From assembly GCA_015680685.1 (NCBI GenBank), contig MNCI01027354.1, positions 8,306 through 72,305 on the forward strand: 64,000 bases of DNA, read 5' to 3'. A program made the translations under genes and the position numbers. The DNA is from Gnetum montanum. Its lineage: Eukaryota > Streptophyta > Gnetopsida > Gnetales > Gnetaceae. Positions 1 to 11,215 of this stretch are shown here, in pieces; the first letter of the stretch is position 1, and every line of letters starts with the position of its first letter. The notes under the pieces are model-generated. The model made no database searches. It saw only the letters and a list, made by a program, of their open reading frames with translations, and was not told where the DNA came from.

Positions 1-120
1 GGGCTTGGGCCTGGTTTTTTTGGGATTAAGGACTGGGCCCCCAATGTTTAGTTGTTGTATACTAGGTGTGTCCTTTGTTTCAGCTGTGGGTGTTGTTCGT
101 TGTTCGTTTGTCCTCTTCTG

Positions 121-2442
121 CTACCATTTGGTAGGCTTATCCGTGTTTTTGGCAGGGTTGACTCTTGAGGGAGGAGAGGTTGAGATGTTTCCTACGGTTG
201 GGCACTGAGTAGGTGAGGGGCCATCGCGTGGTGGCACCTTTATGACAAATGGTAGTTTGGGAGGTGTCGTTGTTGTTTGACTAGCTTGTTGTGGCACCTT
301 GATAACGAAAGGTTTCTTTGCTATTGTCATTGATGCAACATGCCAGTTTAACGTCTTAGCGGATGACTGTGGTGGTACTTTGACCACAAAGGGTGTTTTC
401 GGTGCTCGGGATTACGTTGAATCTTGTCAGTTTAACGTCTTAGTGGATGTGTGAGGTGGTGGTACTTTGACCACGAAAGGTGTCGTCGGTGCTCTAGGTG
501 GAACCTTGATGACGATGGGAGGCCCCTTGCTCATGGAGGTGGAGGGGATTGTTGCCTTGCTGAGAGGCACACGAATCACAAAAGGTTGCTACACAAGTTT
601 AGGCTTACTATCTATGCCAATGGAGTTTATGACATAGGAGGCATTTTTTGTGCTGGATTGATTCAGGGTGTTGACGTTCAGTTGGCCCTATTCTATCATT
701 GCTTGTAGATCATCCTTTAACACACGACAGGTGTCAGTATTGTGACCGGACATTTGGTGGTAGTGACAGAATTGGTCTAACTTGAAATGTCGTGGAATTG
801 GGGGCTCATTTGGTGCTGCTAAGGTGGGGTTCCTCAATAACTCGTAGTTCCTATCATGTCGGCGGTGAGCATTCTCCGCTACGTGTTTGTATTGGATTTT
901 CCTGGCTTTAAGGAGTTGCTCTAGTAGTTCCGAAGGTCGCGCAGGTAGCAATGTGTACTTAGAGCGATCCTTGCGTTGAAAATTAGACCTTAAGGTGGCC
1001 CCTGTTGTTGCAGGCGGGTTGGTACTGGTGTTTGTTGTTTTTGTGCTTGCGGCTATAGTTTCTGTTGTTTTCTGTCGTTTGGCAATGTGTTGGTTCTTGT
1101 AAGCCACATAGGCAGGATCATTGCTGGTTTGCGCAGCTTGTTCAATGTTCTTGATCTGTGTGAATGCTTGGCTCAACGTTTGAGTGCTTAGGTAGTATAG
1201 TTTTGACTTAATGAAGTCATTCACGGCTCCCTTCAGAATCATAAGCAAATACTTTTCAAGGATGGGCTCATGAAGTTCATTAAGGGCTGCACTCCATCGT
1301 TGGATGAACTTTTGCACAGTCTTGAGTGGTGCTTGTTTCACCTATATCAGACTGTCCAGTGTGGCTTTAGGCTTGAGGTTGTACTTAAATCGGGTAACGA
1401 ACTGATGTAGCAGGTCCTCCAGAGAGGATATGGAGTTACAAGGCAAGGCTCGGTACCAATCTAAGGCTACACCCATTAAGGACATAGCGAACACTCGCAA
1501 GATTGCGTGGGGCCAAGCTTGAAGCAATAGAGTTTCTGATCGAAACGTGACTAAGTGAGCATTTGGATCTCCCTTCCCATTGTACTTGGTTAACTGGGGC
1601 AGTGTTATTCCCTTGGGTAAGGCTAACGGTTGCACTGAAGAGCTAATTGGATCATCGTGGTAAAAGTCTAGTACTTTAACTTGTTCAGTGTTTGCTATTT
1701 TGAGGTGGTTTGCCTCTTCAGCTAATACTTGCATCATTTGTTTGGCTTCTGCCCACTCTTGAGCGGTAGGCAAATTAGTTGGTTGGGGAGGTTGTTGGGT
1801 TGTCATTTGTTGCTGTGGAGCGATGTTCAGAGTTGTGGTTGTGGGGTGTGGCACGTTGAAGTGAGTGGGTTGTTGAACAAGGGGTATGGTTCCTTGCCTA
1901 GCCACAAACTGTGAAGTGACACCCTGGATGTGCGGGGCCGATGTAGTGAAATTGGCCCCATGCATTTGCACGTGTGGTATGTACTGGGTGGAGATGGGGG
2001 TGGGTAATCTCTGATGGGATACTAGTGCTTGTGTGCTCATTGACACTTGGTGAGCAGTCGTCTATCCCATGTGAGGATGGAGTGATGGGTTCATGTAGGC
2101 ATGGGGACTGAGGGTGTGGTATGAATCCTCAGGTTCAGATTGTGCCTCGAAGTCATCTAAATCATGTTGGTTTTGGGGCTCCTCAGTGGGTCACCGTGAG
2201 TTTTGGCTCCTTGCCAGAAGGAGCTGGGAGATGAGCCTATGATGAGGGTCAGAAAGGGGGATGATGTCATATATGGAGGGGGCAAATTCATGACCTCCCA
2301 TGTATATGTGCTTGAAGTTTTGTTTTGCCTCTTGCTCTGTGTGGTCAATAGGAAGGTTGGCCTGAATCTTCACACAGATGTAGTTATACTGTTCTTGTGT
2401 GGGGACTATGAAGGCGTGTGCATTAGAGGTCTGGGACTCCAT
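121..2442 (-). pseudogene. Element A: Tat/Ogre-like gag, stop-interrupted
   Basis: Gag polyprotein of a Ty3/gypsy element running leftwards out of the window. The likely start ATG is at 2,442; the same minus-strand frame stays recognisable to about 121 without a frameshift. It is broken by stops at 2,191-2,193 (TGA), about 2,062 (TAG), 1,342-1,344 (TAG), 688-690 (TAG) and several more downstream. The central part (about 1,640-1,345) is a retrotransposon gag core (PQLTKYNGKGDPNAHL, then WYRALP). A Tat/Ogre-type cysteine/histidine stretch, FCHYHQMSGHNTDTC, lies near 770-725. Downstream, about 530-210 encodes at least five copies of P(F/I)V(I/V)KVP. Tat/Ogre gag proteins have comparable proline-rich VIxVP segments after the Cys/His motif; that is family knowledge, the lineage call is inference. 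Most stops match CAG-to-TAG or TGG-to-TGA changes. Confidence 0.75.
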
Positions 2443-2594
2443 GGTGATGTGTGACGGGGCAGCGTACGAGCTAGCTAACAAGTGTCGAGTGTGTTTCGGG
2501 CTAAGTGTGTAGAGTGTCCGGCGTGTAAACACTGAAAATTTTTCAAAGTGTCCAGCGTGTACGGCGTAAACGGGAGAAAATTTGGCTAAGTATG

Positions 2595-3932
2595 GAATTA
2601 TGAACATAGTCGTACGCGGATGGCGATCTCGGGTAAGAGGAAGTCATCTCAGAATCGTTATGTTGTGTGTATTGTATGCCTTAGACAAGGTGATCCATGT
2701 TGGTGCCTATTAGTACTTAGACCGGTTTGAAGTAGGTGCGAATCGCAGCGAATTCGGCTTTGAAACAGGCTCGTTTTGTGTGTTTTTGTTGAAAAAACAC
2801 TGTAGCGAGACTGTAGTGGCACTGTAGCAGCGTAAACACTGTAGCAGCATAGAAAGCACTGTAGCAGCATAAAATCATTGTAGCAGCGTAGACGCTGGGA
2901 ATTTGTAGACAAAGTTAACGTATGGTTAACAGCATAGATGCTGAGAGACTTGCAAATAGTAAGTTTTAAATGGAGCAGCGTAGATGCTGGATAATTTGCA
3001 AACAGTAAGTTTTGAGCTGAGCAGCGTAAACGTTGGGAGGTTTCCAGAGAGGGCTAGCGTATACCCAACAGCGTAGACGCTGAGAGCTCTAAAGCATAGT
3101 AAGTTTAAGGCAGAGGCCCTTCTTCTAGCGCCATTTACTGTACCGTCCAAAATCGTCGGTCTCCAGCTGGAAGGANGAATTATGAACATAGTCGTACGCG
3201 GATGGCGATCTCGGGTAAGAGGAAGTCATCTNNNNGAACGAAGGTAGAGTACCTTCGGTGGTCTGCACGCGGATCAAACAAGGATTTCCCCAAGCGTATA
3301 TCGATATATTGTACGCNATTAGTACTTAGACCGGTTTGAAGTAGGTGCGAATCGCAGCGAATTCGGCTTTGAAACAGGCTCGTTTTGTGTGTTTTTGTTG
3401 AAAAAACACTGTAGCGAGACTGTAGTGGCACTGTAGCAGCGTAAACACTGTAGCAGCATAGAAAGCACTGTAGCAGCATAAAATCATTGTAGCAGCGTAG
3501 ACGCTGGGAATTTGTAGACAAAGTTAACGTATGGTTAACAGCATAGATGCTGAGAGACTTGCAAATAGTAAGTTTTAAATGGAGCAGCGTAGATGCTGGA
3601 TAATTTGCAAACAGTAAGTTTTGAGCTGAGCAGCGTAAACGTTGGGAGGTTTCCAGAGAGGGCTAGCGTATACCCAACAGCGTAGACGCTGAGAGCTCTA
3701 AAGCATAGTAAGTTTAAGGCAGAGGCCCTTCTTCTAGCGCCATTTACTGTACCGTCCAAAATCGTCGGTCTCCAGCTGGAAGGAAACAGAAACCGGGGGA
3801 TCACCAGACATGCACAGAAGACCCTATCTTCGCTTGAGGGTAAGCTGGAACGAACGAAGGTAGAGTACCTTCGGTGGTCTGCACGCGGATCAAACAAGGA
3901 TTTCCCCAAGCGTATATCGATATATTGTACGC
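2595..3932. repeat. Assembly-derived duplication with N joins
   Basis: Three blocks each occur twice: block 1 (55 bp) at 2,595-2,649 and 3,177-3,231; block 2 (467 bp) at 2,709-3,175 and 3,318-3,784; block 3 (81 bp) at 3,236-3,316 and 3,852-3,932. As far as I can read, the copies are identical. Single Ns at 3,176 and 3,317 and a run of four Ns at 3,232-3,235 sit exactly at the block borders. The natural order is probably 1-2-3 once, with the extra copies produced by contig joining. The sequence is non-coding leader or LTR-type DNA of element A, rich in CAGCGTAGACGCTG-like words. Confidence 0.8.
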
Positions 3933-4455
3933 CGGGTTATACGTAAACAGCGTAACTTATGTGAAATCGAGTGTAAATGTACAAGAATGTAAACAATATG
4001 CATACAAGAATAAACGATAAAACTGTAACAAATCTTAGAAAAAATGTGGCGATGTCATTGCATAATGGAAGTTACAATGCACCGGTCTTAACGTAGTTGT
4101 GGATGTGACACAAGGTGGATGAAGAGCCCCAGTGAATGCAAGGGTTTGATAGCGTGCTGGTTTGGACTGCAGACATAGCGTAGAGGCTGTATGTTCAGCG
4201 TGCAGGGTTGGGGTCCAGCGTATAGGATGCAGGATTCTCCTTTTGCTTAGTGTGGTCTACCCTGATTTTTACCAAGATGCTTCCAATTTTTCCCACCCTG
4301 ATCTGGTCAAAAATCAAAGTTTTTATACGGGTTTCGATGTTAGACTCAGGTCTGAAAGGGGATGAGTGGCTGTAAGGTGAGAAAAATTTAGATCGGGAGA
4401 CAGGTGGTGCGTTGACTGAGTGTACGATATGTTACAACTGGACAGCGTATAGCAT

Positions 4456-4590
4456 GCCAGCGTACAGGATGCCAGCATACAGGATGCCAGCGTACAGGAT
4501 GCCATTGTAGAGGATGCCAGCATACAGGATGCCAGCATAGAGGATGCCAGCGTACAGGATGCCAGCGTATAAGATGCCAGCGTAGAGGAA
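4456..4590. repeat. 15-bp minisatellite, nine units
   Basis: Nine consecutive 15-bp units of consensus GCCAGCGTACAGGAT, with a degenerate unit before them at 4,441-4,455. Units vary at few positions (AGCGTA/AGCATA/ATTGTA; CAGG/GAGG/TAAG). Because 15 is a multiple of three, the minus strand is open and reads as a pentapeptide repeat (LASCT/LASCM), but nothing else supports a protein. Confidence 0.9.
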
Positions 4591-4652
4591 AAATGTACCC
4601 AGCGTATAGGCATGAAAATGCTTTATTTTAAGGTCAAAACTTGATTTTCAAG

Positions 4653-5540
4653 TGCCTGAGAGCTACTGGGGACCTTGGGGAAGGTCCTAGGTGGTCTAGA
4701 CCTTTAATTCTGGCCTGTTTAGAGGAGTTTCTGGAGCCCAAAAGTTGTTGTACGCTGGGCGTGCAGAGTACGTATGCTCAGCGTATAGGTCATGGAAATG
4801 CATCATTTCGAGGTTGAAACTTGATTTTTGGGTGCCTGAGAGCTGTTAGGGACCTTGGGGAAGGTCTTGGGGGGTCTAGATGCTCAGTTATGGCATGCTT
4901 TGACTCATTTCTGGGGCCCAAAAGTTTCTCTACGCTGGCTGCACCCTGGGCGTAGAGGAATGAAAGATCATCATTTGGTGCCCAAAATTTGATTTTCAAG
5001 TACCTGAGAGCTATTGGGGACCCTGGGGAAGGTCGTGGGGGGTCCAGACACTCAGTTCTGACATGTTTTAACTCATTTTTGGGGCCCTAAAGTTGCTGTA
5101 CGCTGGCTGCACCCTAGGCGTATACGCTGGGCGTACAGGAATGAAAGACCATCATTTGGAGCCTAAAATTTGATTTTCAAGTGCCTGAGAGCTGATGGGG
5201 ACCTGGGGAAGGTCCTAGGGGGTCCAGATGCTTAGTTTTGGCATGTTTTGACTCATTTTTAGGGCCCAAAAGTTTCTATACGCTGGCTGCACCCTGGGCG
5301 CATACATTGGGCGTACAAGAATGAAAGACCATCATTTGGAGCCCAAAATTTGATTTTCAAGTGCCTGAGAGCTGCTGGGGACCTGGGGAAGGTCCTAGGG
5401 GGTCCAAACGCTCAGTTTTGGCATGTTTTGACTCATTTTTGGGGCCCAAAAGTTGCTATACGTTGGGCTATACGCTGGCCAGCGTACACCAAGGTGTGCC
5501 CAGAGTATACTTAGTCAAAACCAAGTATTTTGAACCAAAA
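4653..5540. repeat. About five tandem repeats of ~180 bp
   Basis: The marker TGCCTGAGAGCT (with variants) recurs at about 4,653, 4,833, 5,001, 5,182 and 5,362, spacing 180, 168, 181 and 180 bp. Each unit also holds GGGGAAGGTC, a GGGGCCCAAAAGTT-like string and a TACGCTGG...GGCGTA element. The array ends near 5,540, where the truncated ORF3 of element B begins. The words used match those of the minisatellite and of the leader at 2.5-4 kb, so it was probably built from element A-type non-coding DNA. Confidence 0.85.
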
Positions 5541-5579
5541 ACTTGAAATTCTTGATGTTAGATGCTGATGTAGTCACCT

Positions 5580-7998
5580 TTGGGTCCCAAGGAACTCTCT
5601 CTTATTCAAATATGCTCCGTTTGATGCTATTTTTGAGGTTCACAAGTTTCGGTCATGCTAGGAAGTATCATGACTTAGCTTGATTCTTGTCTGAAAGTGC
5701 TGGGTCCAAATTTTTGTGGTGTTTCACCATTGTAGAAGCTCTAAAAATACCTAATTTGGGGGTTAAGGTAGCACATCTATCCATAAGGTATGACACAAAA
5801 ACTAGGAAACTGTGACTAAAGTGGACATACAACAAAGAAAACAAAATATACAATGATTTGACTCTAGAAGAAAGGATTTACTTCAAAATCAGCACATACC
5901 ACCTCTTCCCAACTAAAGGGCTTAAAAGAATATCAACTTTTGTAGCCAAAGGAAGTGCAATCTTGATGGGAAAATTCAATGCCAATCTTGCCTAGTTGTA
6001 CTTCATGGAAATTCAAAGGTGGTTCAAGAAAAGAAATGTAAGAAATCTGACACTTCCATTCCCTTGCCTAATTAGAAAACTATGCAAGCACATCATAATC
6101 CTAGGTTACACCAATGATGTTTCCAAGAGGGCTTAGAATGCTTCTTTCTTTGAGTTTCTCAAACCAAGAACACCAAGAAAAGATCTTGGTGATGAACTAG
6201 AAAAGGAGCCAAAATAAGAGCTAGAGAAAGAACTAGAGCAAGAATTAGAATAATGGTGAGAGCCACAAGTTACACCACCACTACCACAAGATTATAGGCC
6301 TACAATGAGCCATCTATAGAGAATAGATAAAACTATCAGTTGGGAAAGTAGGGATGAATCAAACATCTTCCAATTCATCAATGATGTCATGCAGGCTATA
6401 GTTTCTACAAATCCATCAAGGATATAGATTTCTTTGCAATTATGAGGAGAAGCCCAATGGTCACAACAGATCTCTAGAAATGCTACATCTTTTCAAGTAG
6501 TGCTCGAAATAGGGGAAGGTGTCATACTTGTGGTCATGCAGCACTAAGATGTGATAGGTGGAGTAGAAGTTATCACAAACCACATGAACAAATCCTTTAA
6601 TGTGTCCATTGTGCCCTCAGTAGACTTGATCGGAACCAGATATGCACAAAAGTTAGCTAGGACTTTAATGACTCCTACAACCCATGAGGATGTGCTTAAC
6701 AAATTATTATAGATTGAATAAGTTATGACAAATCTATTTGACATCCCCATTGATGTCACTACAGTACAATTTGAGCTCATTTTCATAAAAGAAAAACTAG
6801 TCATGGCAAAGACCAGAGCAGAGCATGTAGAAGTAGAAGTGCACATATTGCAACAAGACATCATTGCCTTGAGAGCTGAAAGAAGGGATCCTTTCCAATT
6901 CATTACACCTGACCAATTGGAACAATTTCAAACAAAGTAGTTGGGCTAATTGATTGAACAAAACAAAACTGCTGAACAAGAAATGGAGAAAGCGATCTGA
7001 AATGCCTTAGCTACTAAAGCATAAGCATATGCCCATGTGAAGGCATTGACCACTACACAAAAGGAAAACAAGCAACTTGCTATTGATAAAGCAAAGTTGA
7101 TCACTGTCAAGAAATAGAAAAAAATTTTGGAAGAAAGTATCCACCAATTAAGGAAGCAACCAGTGAGGGTCAACCAGGATATAAGTAGATTGGCCAAAGA
7201 GAATTGAACCCTCTCAATAGAGGAGGTGAACACAATATGAAAAAAAAATTGCAATTTAGATAAGTCTGTGGTAAAATGAGGCCAAGAAGCATGAGAAGCT
7301 AAAGGAGCCCTTCCAAGACTAGATTGGCATGTATAAATAGATTAATGAAAAATAAATCCAAATGAAAAATGCCTTCATCGGTTCCATGTTAGCATAGAAT
7401 CCTGACTAACAACCCATCTTGGATAACTATCCTATGGTCCACAAACTAGAAGTGAAGAACAAGGACCTGCAGATTCAAGATTTGAAAGAGTACATGACGT
7501 TGGCTAACCTTCGTTAGGCTAACCTTACCATCTTAATAGCAGGTCAGCCTAGAAATGAGTTGGAACAACAAGCAATAGCACCTATGACCTATATGAAAAA
7601 GAGTTTGTAGATAGGAAAGATGTTCAACAAAAACTCAATGTTGAAACTTAGAATTAGAAATAATTAAGGCTCACTACCACAAGCAAAGAGATGTAGCCTA
7701 GGACCTAGACAAAATATTAATAGATTATCATGAACTAAAAGGAAATGCTAGAGTTTTTAAGGAGGAACAACGATAGTTCGTAGCATGGTATGTGAAAGTG
7801 AATCAAATGTTCCCACAGCTACCATGTCTATGGGATGTACCAATTCCAACACACATCAGCTCATCATCTTGGACGGTACATGACCCAAGAATGGAGGAGG
7901 AGAACTTGCAAATGCTCCTAAATTTCTACAAATTCCAAAAGCCTGATGACAAAGGGAAGTAGCCAATGGAAGAGCCACCACCTCCAAGAACTACATGA
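5580..7998 (+). pseudogene. Element B ORF3: unidentified coiled-coil protein
   Basis: I cannot identify the product. It is homologous to the ORF at 34,378-35,496 plus 45,304-47,000 in element E. The N-terminal half carries the segment FPTKGLKRIST and then LPFPCLIRKLCKH, faintly like the domain annotated 'putative plant transposon protein' in many plant repeats (uncertain). The second half (about 6,725-7,250) is rich in E, K and Q with heptad-like spacing, consistent with a long coiled coil. The end reads MEEPPPPRTT and TGA at 7,996-7,998. There is no signal peptide or membrane segment. Many stops occur (e.g. TGA 5,813-5,815; several TAG/TAA near 6,938-7,330), mostly at positions expected for Q or R. 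Confidence 0.55.
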
Positions 7999-8167
7999 GC
8001 TTTCCCACTTTTTTTGTTTTGTCATGTTATGTCCATTTTTGTAAAACACCACTATAGAATGGAAGAGTCAATTTGTATGTTTATTTCAGTCAATCAATAA
8101 TCCCATACCTTCCCAATATTTTGTCACTTGTTCCTCATTTTGTTTAACTCAAGGATGAGTTTTCATT

Positions 8168-8181
8168 TAGTCATGTAGGTA
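8168..8181 (+). promoter_or_regulatory. PPT of element B
   Basis: TAGTCATGTAGGTA directly precedes the 3' LTR. It is a decayed form of the AGTCATGGGGGTA tract found beside the LTRs of elements E and F. This tract would prime plus-strand DNA synthesis. Confidence 0.6.
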
Positions 8182-9057
8182 TGATAAGTTATGTTTTGTA
8201 GGTTTGATATCAGAGCCACAATGTTAGGTATGCGATATTAGGGCACAACCTTCAATGTTGGGGATCTGATATTGCCCCTTCCATTCTAGCCTATAAATAT
8301 AACACTTGGGTTCATGGTTGGGAGAAAGATTCAAATAGATTTTGTAGTAGATTTGAATATATTTTAGAAGTTTTGTTATTTTGTTTCCAATGCATGCCTA
8401 CAATGTGATGTTAAGTGATTGTACAACATTATTATTCTAGTGTAACGTACTTGGACACGTTACATGTTTGGCAATAAAGATCAAGATTACTTCCATCATT
8501 GTAGCATCCACTTAGCTTTATTATTATTTTTAATTACTTAAATGCTTACTATTTTCCTCAGTTAATGCTTATCATTTATTGCTCTTTATTGTTGGATTCA
8601 CTAAGCAAAATGCATACAACTAATGGTAAGCACTTAAGTGTAATTACTTGGTAACCTAGTAGTGTTATCGTTTGGTACGCCCAATAACAGTACGCTTGGT
8701 AATCCTAGTAGTAGTTGCACAAAGTCCAAGGCATGTATGGATAGTTAAAAATAGATACTCATCGCACATAGGCTAGTTTAAACTTTACTTTGCATTGTTA
8801 ATTATCTTAAATAATTGATTTCTTCATTATCATTAGGAGTAGCATAAGGCCAAAAAACATAAATTATCATATGCCTCACTTTAGAATAAACCATATGTGA
8901 TGAAGCTATGACTAGTCCAAGTGGGAAGATAGTGAACTACAATCAAGACATAATGATCTAGATGCACAACTAATCCCATCCATAGAAATCAACTGGATCA
9001 TGCATGAACACTTGTGATTCTTATGTTTAGGCGTAAGGGGTACCTCGCCGCTCATCA
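8182..9057 (+). repeat. Element B 3' LTR (876 bp)
   Basis: Begins TGATAAGTTATG after the PPT and ends GGGTACCTCGCCGCTCATCA, the LTR terminus shared with elements F and G. It holds a TATA-like CCTATAAATATAAC near 8,290 and a polyadenylation-type AATAAAGATCAAGATTAC near 8,476, again shared with the other LTRs. Confidence 0.8.
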
Positions 9058-9119
9058 TATATACACAAAGGTGATCAACATGCACATTTAGATGAATAAT
9101 TTTTACAACTAGAAGGAGA

Positions 9120-10056
9120 TATAATAGATATGAAGAAGGATAATCTAGTTATGGGAGTGTAGGAACCCATCAATCAAGGATTCTAATAAAAGGGAATCCT
9201 ATTCCTCGAATGATAATTCTAAGGGTTCCAATAGTGGTAACTACTTTTTCTTTTGGAAAGCTTAATGAGGAGGATGAAGCAAGACTTTTTAGAGTATTTA
9301 GTAATGCTACTAGACTCCTATATGTTAAGTTGAAGATTTTCAATGGTGTAGATGGTACCAATGTCTTTTGAAGTTGGTTGAAGGTGCTTGAAAAGAACTT
9401 TGAGTTGGAAGAGGTACTAAATAACTTAAGGGTATCTATTACTAAATCTAGATTAGAAGGTATGACTTCTACGTAGTGGGAAAAAGGAGTTCCAAGATTA
9501 TGAAAGATAAAATGGTCAACCCATTAGAGATTGGCCTCTAATAAAATACATGTTAGAAAGAAAATTTGAATAGTCTCATTAGAGATAAGAGACTATTATG
9601 AGCTTAAATTCCTAAGGCAAGGTGAAAAGGATGTTAAATAATTTTATATCAAGTTCTGTAATCTATTTCATCAAGCTAAGGTAAACTAGGAGGAATATTA
9701 ATAGGCTTCAATTTATTTAGAAGGTCTCAAAATGGTGTACTAACAAGAGTTATCTTTTTATAAGCCACAAACTCTTAATGAGGCTTATGATTTGACACTC
9801 AAGGCTAAGAAGAAATTAAGTGGATTCAAAAATAGAAGCAAAGAAACTTCCAATGGGAGGGAGAAAGGATCCAAGTCCAAAATCTAAAAATAAGAATGGA
9901 AACCATGATAAGAAGACTAAAAGGAATTATGAGAAGAATAAAGCCAAGAAGAACCAAGACAAGGGAGGCAATGGTTAAGATAGTAACTCATCAAAGATTC
10001 AATGCTTCAAATGTGGAGAATGGAAACACAAGCTATGGGAATGTCCACATCACAAG
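9120..10056 (+). pseudogene. Element C gag
   Basis: Decayed gag. Around 9,250-9,470 the translation resembles a gag core (FNGVDGTNVF, SWLKVLEKNFEL). Further on, FYIKFCNLFHQAKV and YEAYDLTL-like segments follow, then a canonical CX2CX4HX4C zinc knuckle (CFKCGEWKHKLWEC) near 10,000-10,045. It contains many TAG/TAA/TGA stops and at least one frameshift. The ORF is cut about 15 bases after the knuckle by the left LTR of element D. Confidence 0.7.
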
Positions 10057-10061
10057 ATAGT

Positions 10062-11081
10062 TGATGAAACCTAATATGTTGAGTAGTTGAGTCAGGGGGA
10101 TATGATGAAGCATCATTTTGTCAAGTATATTAGTTAGCTAAGATATCATAGATGCTACATCATGGATGCTATGTCACATTTTCATTGACACATCTCAATT
10201 AGTTGCTACATTGTAGATGCTACATCACATCTACTATATCGTAGATGCTATATTGCATCTACTATTACTCAGTTGCATCAATGCATCCCTGTCAATGTAG
10301 CCAAATGAGTTAACACGTCCCCATCAATGTATTATCTATATTTGCCTATAAATATGCGAGCACCCACCACATATTTAGCACCATTTGATTAATAGTATAG
10401 TTGAACTCTTGTAATCCAAACAAATAGTTAGTAAGTACCTGCAACATAGATTTGAGTCAATTGTACAATGTCTTATTTGAATAGCATTGTACCTAGACAC
10501 ATTCCATGAATGGTAATAAGATCAAGATTGTTTCATATTCATTGTAGCACTCTGACTTAGAATAGCTTTACTTTTGATGAAATTTACTTTCTATGTACTT
10601 AATATTTACATTTTCATGCATGTTAATCAATCAATAGAATGAGCATGACTAGTTTTGAGCATAAATATGTATTTTCTCGGTAATCTGAGCAATATTATTC
10701 CATGATTCACTTAGTAGCATAACACTTAGTAATCCCAATAATGGATATGTGAGTTCAGGATGTGTACAACAAGCTAGGAATGGATACTAATCACCCTTAG
10801 GATAGTTTTAGATCTAATTTTATTAATAATTAGATTAGATAATTAATTTTATTATTATTTAGTTACTTTAAGGCCCCAACAACATCAATAATCATATGCC
10901 TCGCTTTGGACTAAACCGTACATGATAAAGCTACCGCTAGTCCAAGTGAGAATATAGTAACCTACAATCAATGCTTAATAATTTAGATACCACACTAGTT
11001 CCATCCATAAAATTTGATTGGATTGTGCATGAATTCTTGTGATTTGTATGTTTGAATGTAATGAAGACTCGCTACTCATCA
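10062..11081 (+). repeat. Element D 5' LTR
   Basis: Starts TGATGAAACCTAATATG and ends GCTACTCATCA. Bases 10,062-10,102 form a 41-bp leading extension with its own PPT-like GTCAGGGGGATA, after which TGATGAAGCATC begins the part shared with the solo LTR at 24,173-25,114. U3 holds about six imperfect copies of TAGATGCTACATC (10,145-10,265). A TATA-like CCTATAAATATGCG lies near 10,335. Confidence 0.8.
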
Positions 11082-11082
11082 T

Positions 11083-11100
11083 TAGAATTATTTCTTGGGA
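11083..11100 (+). promoter_or_regulatory. Element D PBS, decayed (tRNA-Asp type)
   Basis: TAGAATTATTTCTTGGGA follows the LTR after one base. Compared with the PBS of element G (TGGCACCGTTGCCGGGGA), 11 of 18 bases match and most differences are C-to-T or G-to-A. Confidence 0.6.
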
Positions 11101-11215
11101 TGGTGCTCGTGATCTATATTAGTTATATTATAAATGATGGTTGTAAAAGCATTAATGATTCATATTTTAGAAAATATTAATATTTTAAGCCATATATACA
11201 TTATTAATTAATAAC

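Larger units (their letters stand above)
5560..9057 (+). mobile_element. Element B: 3' part of an LTR retrotransposon
   Basis: Contains a decayed ORF3 (about 5,580-7,998), a PPT-like AGTCATGTAGGTA ending at 8,181 and a 3' LTR. No 5' LTR, gag or pol of this copy is visible: its left side abuts the 180-bp tandem array near 5,540. The ORF3 matches the third ORF of element E along its length, so the element is probably a 5'-truncated relative. Its right end abuts the start of a chromovirus gag, suggesting insertion into element C. Confidence 0.65.

Noticed and set aside
3180-3909. ORFs and an apparent gene duplication at 2.6-3.9 kb
   Set aside because: Non-coding leader DNA; the duplicate blocks are assembly joins at Ns.
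4456-4590. CRISPR-like regular repeats
   Set aside because: Units are directly adjacent with no spacers; it is a minisatellite in a plant genome.
4323-4613. Minus-strand ORF with pentapeptide LASCT repeats
   Set aside because: Produced by the 15-bp minisatellite being a multiple of three; no start context, domain or homologue.
8205-8217. TGATATCAGAGCC, close to the initiator-Met tRNA PBS
   Set aside because: It lies about 20 bases inside the element B LTR, after a PPT, with no LTR end before it; a chance match.
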